7,591 nt of DNA from positions 1 to 7,591 of the forward strand of contig JAHRAW010000144.1 of NCBI GenBank assembly GCA_020027415.1, read 5' to 3'. The first letter of the stretch is position 1. Every line of letters starts with the position of its first letter. Below the pieces are notes generated by a model. The model made no database searches. It was not told the DNA's origin and saw only the letters and a program-made list of their open reading frames with translations. The translations under genes and the position numbers were made by a program. This document shows positions 1 to 6,209 of this stretch, in pieces. This DNA comes from Gammaproteobacteria bacterium (lineage in GTDB: Bacteria; Pseudomonadota; Gammaproteobacteria; Arenicellales; Poriferihabitantaceae).

Positions 1-579
1 GTCTTCCCGATTAACATCGGCAACGATGAACAGTTCACCGAGCATTTTCTGAGCATCAGCCCCAACAATAAAATCCCGGCGATTGTTGACCACGACAACG
101 CCGTCACCATGATGGAATCCGGCGCCATCCTGTTATACCTTGCCGAGAAAAGCGGGCGCTTTATGCCGACCGAAGCCGCGTTGCGCTGGCGCGTATTAGA
201 GTGGTTGATGTTTCAAATGGGCGGGCTTGGACCGATGCTTGGGCAAGCCCACCATTTTATGAAGTTTAACAAAGGCGTCAGCGACTACGCCGAAAAACGT
301 TATCGGCTTGAAGCACAACGTTTATACGATGTTATGGAGCAACGGTTGGAGAAACATGCCTATCTGGCGGGCGAGTATTCGCTCGCCGATATTGCCGCGT
401 GGCCCTGGGTTGCCCGCTTTGCGTGGCACGCGACCAACCTGAATGAATATCCCAGCGTAAAACGATGGTATCTGGCGATTGCGGCGCGCCCGGCGGTGCA
501 ACGCGGCTACCGAGTGCCCAATCACTCCGCGGAGATTCCGTTGCCGCGTGCAGACGCAACCGCTTGTGAACCAGCCTGA
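1..579 (+). CDS. yfcG: Glutathione S-transferase, Nu class (YfcG-like), 5'-truncated by window edge
   Basis: This is the C-terminal 192 residues of a cytosolic glutathione S-transferase. The frame is open from base 1, so roughly the first 25-35 residues (the start of the thioredoxin fold and its active-site region) lie outside the window. Visible in order are an INIGNDEQF stretch, then SPNNKIPAIVD with the cis-Pro loop that binds the glutathione backbone, then MESGAILLYLAEK, whose Glu-Ser pair contacts the gamma-glutamyl group. The all-helical C-terminal domain carries GGLGPMLGQ-HH and a SLADIAAWPW motif. These features match E. coli YfcG more closely than YghU. Known YfcG and its relatives act as glutathione-dependent disulfide-bond oxidoreductases, often binding two GSH, rather than classical conjugating enzymes. 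The same role is inferred here. The last 58 bp overlap the convergent phosphoesterase gene. The internal ATG at 109 is not the true start, because conserved fold lies upstream of it. Confidence 0.93.
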   Translation, partial: VFPINIGNDEQFTEHFLSISPNNKIPAIVDHDNAVTMMESGAILLYLAEKSGRFMPTEAALRWRVLEWLMFQMGGLGPMLGQAHHFMKFNKGVSDYAEKRYRLEAQRLYDVMEQRLEKHAYLAGEYSLADIAAWPWVARFAWHATNLNEYPSVKRWYLAIAARPAVQRGYRVPNHSAEIPLPRADATACEPA

Positions 580-1676
580 GGGCGCGCCCGGCTTGCGCGG
601 TGCGGGCGGATATCCAGGCAAGTGATTTCATTCAGCGAACCCAATCGCATCAGCGGACCCCAAGTGCCGGTGCCGGGGGAAACATACAACCGCGCATCGC
701 CGCTGCGGTATAGCCCATGAATGTGGTGGAAGCGCCGTTTCACCAGCAGGTTAAACGGGAAGATTTGCCCGTTGTGGGTGTGTCCGCAAAGCATTAAATC
801 TATGCCGTGTTTGCGCGCCGCTTGCCAGCCCAGCGGGCGATGATACAGCAGTATGGTGTAGCCGTCGCGGCGGCGTTGAATGCGCGGCCGGCGTTGAATG
901 CGCGGCAATTGGGTCGCCACTTGGGTCGGTTCATCCGCGTCATCAATGCCGATGAATTGAATTTCGCCCACCCGAACTTGTTGTTGTCGCAAGGTTTGGA
1001 CGCCCAATCGCGCCAACAAGCCGAGCGCTTTGTCCAGGTCGGCGTAGCGTTCGTGGTTGCCGATACTGAATAATGTTTTGGCGTTGAGTTGTAGCAGGGA
1101 TTTGAGGTCGTCATAACCGACCGCCGCCGAGTCGAGCAAGTCACCAGTGATGACCACCACATCCGGGCGCAGTGAATTGATGCGGCGCACGACCCGCGCC
1201 AGATATCCGCCTTGCCGCGAGCCGATGTGGACATCGCTGATTTGCACGATGCGACATCGGCGGGTGATTTTGTCGGAAGCGAATTGAAGGTGTTTGACGC
1301 GGATAAAATGCGCTGCGCCCATCGCCGCTAACACCAACCCGGCGGCGACGCTTACAATCCAACCCACCGCGGTGTGATCCGGCAACGGCGCGAGCAACCG
1401 CGCAACCTCATACAGCAAGGTCAACACCAGCAGAATAAAACTAATCCCCAACCAGTGTACGGCGAGCGCGCGCAACAATCTTTTCGGGCTGCGGAACGAA
1501 TACCACAGCGCGAACGCGGCAAGCGCCCAGATTAGCGCGGTGTGGCTTGCGCTGAGCGCGCTTGTGTGGCGATACCAATCGGTGAGACGATGCAGCGGAT
1601 AAGCGAACACCAAAAAACACAGCGGCAGAAACAAAATATAAAACCAACGCCGCGCGTGACTGATTTTAGGCGTCAT
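522..1676 (-). CDS. Membrane-anchored calcineurin-like metallophosphoesterase (YkuE/YaeI type)
   Basis: The product is a 384-residue binuclear-metal phosphoesterase on a membrane anchor. Hydrophobic segments at about residues 11-29, 47-61, 73-95 and 104-124 suggest four transmembrane helices. The catalytic domain follows with the family motifs: DVH (D148, H150), GD (D179), GNHE (N207, H208), YHRP (H279) and GHTH (H299, H301). All expected metal ligands are present, so it should be active. The substrate is unknown. Relatives such as YaeI and YkuE are tied to envelope or lipid phosphoesters, but that cannot be read from this sequence. The frame is open back to an ATG at 1799. I chose the ATG at 1676 because it directly precedes a basic stretch and the first membrane helix, and because the upstream codons cover the promoter region. 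No clear ribosome-binding site precedes it. Residues 258-269 are a perfect hexapeptide repeat (PRIQRR twice). The Ala/Arg/Ser-rich tail of about 25 residues overlaps the GST gene in antisense. Confidence 0.9.
   Translation of the reverse strand: MTPKISHARRWFYILFLPLCFLVFAYPLHRLTDWYRHTSALSASHTALIWALAAFALWYSFRSPKRLLRALAVHWLGISFILLVLTLLYEVARLLAPLPDHTAVGWIVSVAAGLVLAAMGAAHFIRVKHLQFASDKITRRCRIVQISDVHIGSRQGGYLARVVRRINSLRPDVVVITGDLLDSAAVGYDDLKSLLQLNAKTLFSIGNHERYADLDKALGLLARLGVQTLRQQQVRVGEIQFIGIDDADEPTQVATQLPRIQRRPRIQRRRDGYTILLYHRPLGWQAARKHGIDLMLCGHTHNGQIFPFNLLVKRRFHHIHGLYRSGDARLYVSPGTGTWGPLMRLGSLNEITCLDIRPHRASRARPQAGSQAVASARGNGISAE
871..906. repeat. Perfect 18-bp tandem duplication (two copies)
   Basis: Bases 871-888 and 889-906 are identical 18-mers (cggcgttgaatgcgcggc) with no spacer. 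The flanking bases do not extend the match. The repeat lies inside the metallophosphoesterase gene and stays in frame, giving PRIQRR-PRIQRR at residues 258-269. These fall between the GNHE motif and the YHRP motif, in a stretch expected to be a surface loop. It probably arose by replication slippage. Confidence 0.95.
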
Positions 1677-1742
1677 ACGCGGAACCGAAAGAGGAATGGA
1701 ATCGCATGCTGGAACAAGGTGCGGCAAAGTGACGGCGCATAG

Positions 1743-1797
1743 TTGCGTCGCTTGCCCGCGTATCATACTATAATCCACGCATCCCGCCCCGACGCCC
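1743..1797 (+). promoter_or_regulatory. Probable pyk promoter and short leader within a divergent control region
   Basis: A perfect TATAAT stands at 1769-1774. The best -35 candidate is TTGCGT at 1743-1748, but its spacing of 20 bp is longer than ideal and there is no extended -10 TG. A start about 7 bp downstream would leave a pyk leader of only about 15-20 nt, with no purine-rich Shine-Dalgarno sequence in it. Read on the other strand, the same bases give TATAGT (1773-1768) and TATGAT (1767-1762), which could serve the divergent phosphoesterase gene. The 121-bp gap between the two starts therefore probably holds overlapping, back-to-back promoters. The -10 is directly visible; the rest is inferred. 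Confidence 0.5.
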
Positions 1798-3231
1798 ATG
1801 CCAGATCACGAAGAAAAATTTAGAAAGACCAAGGTGATTGCCACCATCGGTCCCGCCTGCGATTGCGCGCCGACGCTGCAAGCCATGATTTCCGCGGGCA
1901 TGAATGTCGCGCGATTGAATATGTCGCACGGCAGCCTGGAGTCGCATGCCAGCACCTTGCAACGCCTTCGGCGGGCGGCAAAAACGTTGCGCGCTACGCT
2001 CGCCGTCATGGTGGATACCCGCGGGCGCGAGATTCGCATTGGCAAGTTGGCGGGCGGCAAAATTTTGTTGGAGCGCAACCAACGCTATTGCTTGTTTGAC
2101 GAAGTTCGGTGCGGCGATCAAAGCGGCGTAGGCACCACGCATCCCAACCTTTCCGCGCATGTCAAAGTCGGCGACCGCGTGTTGATTGACGACGGGCAAC
2201 TTGAACTCATCGTGTTGTCGGCCGCCGCCGGGCGGATACAATGCCGCGTGGAATGCGGCGGCTTGCTGTACGATAACAAAGGAGTCAATTTGCCGGACAA
2301 CGCCGCCGCCTATGATTGCTTGGCGGTCAGCGATGCGCGCGAATTGGAGTTCGCGGTTGCGCACGAGGTGGAATACATTGCCGCCTCGTTTACCCGCAAC
2401 GCCGACGAAATCAGCGCGATGCGCGCGCAACTGCAACAACTCGGCGCCGACATTCCCATCATCGCCAAAATTGAAAACCGCGACGGGGTGGATAATCTCA
2501 ACAGCATTATCGCGATCGCCAACGGCGTTATGGTGGCGCGCGGAGATTTAGGGGTTGAACTGAAAATGGGCGAAGGACCGACCATCCAAAAGCGCATCAT
2601 CCGCGCCACCGTCTCCAGCGGAAAACCGGTCATCACCGCCACCCAAATGTTGGATTCAATGGAGCGCAACCCGCGCCCGACCCGCGCCGAAGTCAGCGAT
2701 GTCGCCAACGCCATTTTTGACGGCACTTCGGCGGTCATGCTCTCCGGTGAAACCGCCGCCGGTAGCCGCCCGGTGGAAGCGGTGCGCACTATGGTCATGT
2801 TAGCGCTGGAAGCCGAAGCCGGGCTGAAACAATACGGCTATCTGCAGCAAATCCACCCAAGCCCGTCCAATGAAATTACCGAGGCGGTCGCCCAAGCCGC
2901 CATCACCATGGCAAATCATCTCAAAGCCGCGGCAATTTTGGCGTTGACTGAAACCGGACTCACTTCGCGGCTGATTTCCAAATACCGCCCGCAATGCCCG
3001 ATTTTGGCGATCACTTCTTCCAAGCAGGTGGTGCGGCGGCTGGCGATGAACTGGGGCGTGGTCGCCATCCACTACCATGGCGGCGGTTCCGATGAAGACA
3101 AAATCCAGTTTGCCATGTCGCGCGCGGCGCAACTTGGCTATGTTCGCGTGAACGATTTGATGATTCTAACCGCGGGCAGTTCGCACCAAGCCGGCAGCAC
3201 CAATGTGATTCGGGTGTTGTCGGCCGGCTGA
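1798..3231 (+). CDS. pyk: Pyruvate kinase
   Basis: This cytosolic enzyme converts phosphoenolpyruvate and ADP to pyruvate and ATP, the last step of glycolysis. It has 477 residues, a normal length for bacterial forms. The start is fixed by an in-frame stop at 1771, and the family's opening (KTKVIATIGPA) begins at residue 10. Substrate and K+ site residues are present: R39, N41, S43, D73, T74. The catalytic block includes K224 and E226 (IIAKIENRDGVDN), D250 (MVARGDLGVEL) and T282 (VITATQMLDSM). Spacings 224-250-282 match human 270-296-328 exactly. The B domain spans roughly residues 75-170 and the C-terminal allosteric domain about 355-477. E78, at the position of rabbit muscle Glu117, predicts K+ dependence. 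The usual DTKGPEIRTG loop reads DTRGREIRIG here, which is unusual. The gene stands alone, divergent from the phosphoesterase and convergent with the MFS gene 57 bp downstream. It cannot be assigned to the PykF or PykA allosteric class by eye. Confidence 0.97.
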   Translation: MPDHEEKFRKTKVIATIGPACDCAPTLQAMISAGMNVARLNMSHGSLESHASTLQRLRRAAKTLRATLAVMVDTRGREIRIGKLAGGKILLERNQRYCLFDEVRCGDQSGVGTTHPNLSAHVKVGDRVLIDDGQLELIVLSAAAGRIQCRVECGGLLYDNKGVNLPDNAAAYDCLAVSDARELEFAVAHEVEYIAASFTRNADEISAMRAQLQQLGADIPIIAKIENRDGVDNLNSIIAIANGVMVARGDLGVELKMGEGPTIQKRIIRATVSSGKPVITATQMLDSMERNPRPTRAEVSDVANAIFDGTSAVMLSGETAAGSRPVEAVRTMVMLALEAEAGLKQYGYLQQIHPSPSNEITEAVAQAAITMANHLKAAAILALTETGLTSRLISKYRPQCPILAITSSKQVVRRLAMNWGVVAIHYHGGGSDEDKIQFAMSRAAQLGYVRVNDLMILTAGSSHQAGSTNVIRVLSAG

Positions 3232-3288
3232 TTTCAATTGCAAGGATGCAAATCGCTTGCTAAAAGAATTAGTATATATTTTTCGCAG

Positions 3289-4566
3289 TTAGGCAAGGCG
3301 TGGCTCCTGCCGACATTTCGTTTCGCGCAGCAACAGCGCGCACACCAATGCCAACAAACTGGTGGCGAGTAATGCGCTAAGCGCAGTCGCATACACCTCC
3401 GCCGAATAGACGCGCGCGCCGGCAATCATTTGACCGTCCCACCCGAAGTCCAGCAGCCCGCCAATCAGCGGTTGCATCACCGCCCCGGAGCCGACCACGC
3501 ACATATTCATCAATCCTATCGCGGTGGCGCGGTGTCGCAGCGAATTGACTTCGCGCATGGAGCCGAACGCCACAGTCATCATGGAGCCGCTGAAGCCAAG
3601 CACAAAAAACAAAATTGACATCGCCGTCGGCGCGCGCAAACCGCCAAATATCAGCAGCGCGAAAATCACTATATTGCACGCGCTGCCCGCCACCAGAATC
3701 GGTTTGCGGCGACCGCTGTAATCCGACAGCCAGCCCATCAGCGGCGCGCCGATCGCCCAGCCAAGAAACAGCAGCGACACCACGCCCGCCGCGCGCGCGA
3801 CGGGATAGGCAAACACGCCGCTCAGCCATGGCACCGCCCACAGCCCGGCAAAAGCCAGCATGGTCGCAGTCATGCCAAAACCGATGCCGGCGCACGCCCA
3901 ACTCTGCGGATTGACCAGCACGGCGCGCATCCCGGAAAAGAGGTGGTGCGTATTTTCCGCCGCCTCCGCCTGGTTGCGCCGCCGCCCGGGGACGACCACA
4001 AACAGCAACCCGGCCAACCCAAGCGCAATGATTCCCATCGCGCTCATGCTGGTGCGCCAGCCGAATTGTTCCACCGCGTAGCGCAGCGGGGCTTGCCCGA
4101 GCATGGCGCCGAACATGCCCACGGTTTGCACCGCACCCGCCAACATCGCAAACCGCGCCGCGGCAAACCAGTCTGCGGCGATGGTCAAGGTACCGACAAA
4201 AGCGAACGCCACGGAGGCGCCGATACCCGCGCGAAAAAACGAGGCGGCGAATAAAGATTCACTGACTGCAAAACCAACCGAGCTCAACGCGCACAGCGCG
4301 ACCGCCAGACTCATCAGGTTTCGCGGTCCAAAGCGGTCGTTCAGCATGCCGATTGGCAATTGTAGCGCGGCGTAGGTGTAGAAATACCAAGCCGACAGCG
4401 CCCCCAAGGCGGTTGCGCCCACCGAAAAGTCGCGCATCAATTCGGCGGTCATCACGCTCGGCGCAACCCGGTGCACGAAAGAGAAGGCAAAAAATAATGT
4501 GCCAACCGCGAACGCGCCCCACGCCCGCGCCGTGGCTACGCCGGGGGTCGCGGTTCTCTTCGTCAT
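3289..4566 (-). CDS. Major facilitator superfamily (MFS) transporter
   Basis: This is a 425-residue inner-membrane permease, the usual length for a 12-helix MFS protein, with hydrophobic segments spread over its whole length. The MFS motif A appears twice, once per half: G-M-L-N-D-R-F-G-P-R at residues 73-82 (loop 2-3) and G-W-L-S-D-Y-S-G-R-R at 278-287 (loop 8-9). A polar central loop (about residues 193-212, RRRNQAEAAENTHH) separates the halves. An HR pair in the first helix (residues 32-33), followed by APS, resembles MFS proteins that move organic anions or metabolites, but the substrate cannot be predicted. It lies 85 bp downstream of the decarboxylase on the same strand, so it may be co-transcribed and may move the enzyme's substrate or product; this is inference only. 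The ATG at 4566 places a short basic tail before the first helix. No Shine-Dalgarno sequence is visible before it. Confidence 0.9.
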   Translation of the reverse strand: MTKRTATPGVATARAWGAFAVGTLFFAFSFVHRVAPSVMTAELMRDFSVGATALGALSAWYFYTYAALQLPIGMLNDRFGPRNLMSLAVALCALSSVGFAVSESLFAASFFRAGIGASVAFAFVGTLTIAADWFAAARFAMLAGAVQTVGMFGAMLGQAPLRYAVEQFGWRTSMSAMGIIALGLAGLLFVVVPGRRRNQAEAAENTHHLFSGMRAVLVNPQSWACAGIGFGMTATMLAFAGLWAVPWLSGVFAYPVARAAGVVSLLFLGWAIGAPLMGWLSDYSGRRKPILVAGSACNIVIFALLIFGGLRAPTAMSILFFVLGFSGSMMTVAFGSMREVNSLRHRATAIGLMNMCVVGSGAVMQPLIGGLLDFGWDGQMIAGARVYSAEVYATALSALLATSLLALVCALLLRETKCRQEPRLA

Positions 4567-4634
4567 ACGAATGAGCTCAACGTGGTGAGGGAACGCCGCC
4601 GAGAATTACGGCAACGCCGCCCGCCACCGGGAAA

Positions 4635-4671
4635 CGCTTCGCAAGCGCGATTCATGCGGCTAACGAATCGC
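4635..4671 (-). terminator. Possible weak terminator or mRNA hairpins at the decarboxylase 3' end
   Basis: Two inverted repeats lie in tandem. GCGATTC (4647-4653) pairs with GAATCGC (4665-4671) across an 11-nt loop and overlaps the decarboxylase stop codon. CGCTT (4635-4639) pairs with AAGCG (4643-4647) across a 3-nt loop. Read on the minus strand, the second is followed by only TTT before C-rich sequence, so it is a poor intrinsic terminator. The structures share base 4647, so both cannot form completely. It may instead be an intercistronic hairpin that tunes MFS expression. Confidence 0.22.
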
Positions 4672-6172
4672 CGATGCGAATGGTTTCGCGCACTAACAAA
4701 TCAAAATCTTCATCGCGAGAGCGATGATTGCATATCGCAACCCGCAGGCAGTATTCGCCGCGCAGCGTGGTGTCGGAGGGGGCGGCGAGGCCCTGTTCTT
4801 GCAAGTTCTCCAAGATGGCGCGATTCAGTTTGCCCAGCGCGGCCGCCGATACATTGCCCGGGTTGAAGCGGAAGCAGACGATGTTCAGCCCAATCGGCGC
4901 GCGCAGTTCAAGTTTGGGATGCTGCGCAATCAAGCGCCCCAGATATTGCGCTTGCGCGACATTGCGGGCGATCATGCGGCCTAATTTTTTGCTACCGTGC
5001 TCCTTGATGGTCATCCAGATTTTGAGGGCGCGAAACGAGCGCGACAACTGCACGCCGTATTCGCTGAACCAGTGCCCGCCGGAAGCGATGCCGCGGGTGT
5101 TTTTTTGCAGGTATTCCGGCATCAAGGAGAAAGTTTGGCGGTGCAATTCTCGGTCTCGCACCAACACGCAAGCCGCTTCAAAAGGGATATGCAGCCATTT
5201 GTGGAGATCCATGGCGACGGAATCGGCGCGCTCCAGCCCGCACAATTTAGCGCGCACATTGTCAGCCAGGAGAGCCACCGCGCCGATGGCGCCGTCCACA
5301 TGAAACCAGATTTTGTGCTGTTGGCATAAGTCGGCAATCGCATTGAGATCATCAATGGCGCCGGTGTTCACCGTGCCGGCGGTGGCGACCACGCAGATGG
5401 GGCGGTGTCCGGCTTGTTGGTCGGCGGCGATGGTGTCGGCAAGGTGTTGCAGATGCATGCTGTAATCATCGTTTAGGTCAATCTTGCGCAGGTTTTCATT
5501 GCCCAATCCCAACAACTCCACCGCTTTCTGATTGCAACTATGGGTTTCGCTGGAGGCATACACGAGCAGTTTTTGCGCGCTGTCGGCAACGCCGTATCGG
5601 CGCACATCAAAGCCCGCGCAACTGTTTCTGGCGACCGCGATACCGACCAGATTTGCCATCGAGCCGCCGCTCACCAACAAGCCGCTGGCGGTATCGGGAA
5701 AGCCGGTGATTTCTTTCATCCAGCCGATCACTTGCAACTCAACCAGATTGGCGGCGTGCTGCCCGCCGCCATGGTTGGGGTTCATGGTCGCCGCCAGTAA
5801 ATCGGCGAGCGCCCCGAACACCGTGCCGTTGCCCATATACCAAGCCCAGAAACGCGGGTGAATATTGCCTAACGGATACGGCAGGATATTTTCCACGAAC
5901 TCGTCATAAACCTTTTCCGGCGCGCTTGGCTCGTGCGGCAATTTGCCTTGCAACTGAGTTTGCACGGCGGGCGGCACTGGTTGCCACACCGGGCGTTGTG
6001 CCACGGTTTGTAAATAGGTGAGCGCATCATCCACCATGCGATGGGCGAGCGCGCGCATGCGCTGCCAATCCTCCGGGTCCAGGCTCTCGTGCGCCCGGCG
6101 GTCGTCGGCAGACGGATTGTTGTCGGCGGCGGGTGAGTCGTTGGGCATCGGCGCGTGGGGGTGGGTGGGCAT
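4652..6172 (-). CDS. Group II pyridoxal-phosphate-dependent amino acid decarboxylase
   Basis: This cytosolic fold-type I PLP enzyme of the aromatic-L-amino-acid/glutamate/histidine decarboxylase family should release CO2 from an amino acid to give an amine. It has 506 residues from the ATG at 6172. An in-frame TTG at 6229 would add 19 basic residues but sits inside sppA, so I did not use it. Key residues, numbered from the chosen ATG: K325 (Schiff-base lysine in DLHKW), H211 (ring-stacking His in SSETHS), D293 (HVDGA, pyridine nitrogen) and T268 or T271 in VATAGT. Y354 lies exactly 29 residues after the lysine, as Tyr332 follows Lys303 in DOPA decarboxylase. That Tyr favours decarboxylation over aldehyde synthesis. 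The segment matching the aromatic substrate pocket (FAYFPT in animal DDC) reads WAWYMG, so the substrate is not predictable; aromatic amino acids, diaminobutyrate or glutamate are possible. The N-terminus is Pro/His/Asp-rich and slightly long. The gene lies 37 bp after sppA and upstream of an MFS gene. Confidence 0.93.
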   Translation of the reverse strand: MPTHPHAPMPNDSPAADNNPSADDRRAHESLDPEDWQRMRALAHRMVDDALTYLQTVAQRPVWQPVPPAVQTQLQGKLPHEPSAPEKVYDEFVENILPYPLGNIHPRFWAWYMGNGTVFGALADLLAATMNPNHGGGQHAANLVELQVIGWMKEITGFPDTASGLLVSGGSMANLVGIAVARNSCAGFDVRRYGVADSAQKLLVYASSETHSCNQKAVELLGLGNENLRKIDLNDDYSMHLQHLADTIAADQQAGHRPICVVATAGTVNTGAIDDLNAIADLCQQHKIWFHVDGAIGAVALLADNVRAKLCGLERADSVAMDLHKWLHIPFEAACVLVRDRELHRQTFSLMPEYLQKNTRGIASGGHWFSEYGVQLSRSFRALKIWMTIKEHGSKKLGRMIARNVAQAQYLGRLIAQHPKLELRAPIGLNIVCFRFNPGNVSAAALGKLNRAILENLQEQGLAAPSDTTLRGEYCLRVAICNHRSRDEDFDLLVRETIRIGDSLAA

Positions 6173-6209
6173 TGCCAAGTTTCGGACGCGGCGGCTCGCT
6201 CGCTTACTC

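Noticed and set aside
1677..1799. 41-residue N-terminal extension of the metallophosphoesterase from the ATG at 1799
   Set aside because: The extension covers the promoter-like region and shows no conserved or signal-like character. The ATG at 1676 leads straight into a basic segment and the first membrane helix.
1768..2439. Long minus-strand reading frame (223 codons) antisense to pyk
   Set aside because: It lies wholly opposite a clearly conserved pyruvate kinase. GC-rich codon usage makes such shadow frames common, and its translation has no recognisable motif.
2310..2798. Second antisense frame opposite pyk (162 codons)
   Set aside because: Same reasoning: it is the complement of conserved pyk codons, with no independent start signals or domain.
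3232..3288. Possible terminator between pyk and the MFS gene
   Set aside because: TTGCA-agga-TGCAA (3238-3251) and GCAAG/CTTGC (3240-3260) are short alternative stems without an adjoining T-tract. The T run at about 3279-3283 is preceded only by AT-rich sequence that cannot form a stable stem.
4728..5303. Plus-strand frame of 191 codons inside the decarboxylase gene
   Set aside because: It is antisense to conserved decarboxylase motifs, and its composition is that of a complementary shadow frame.
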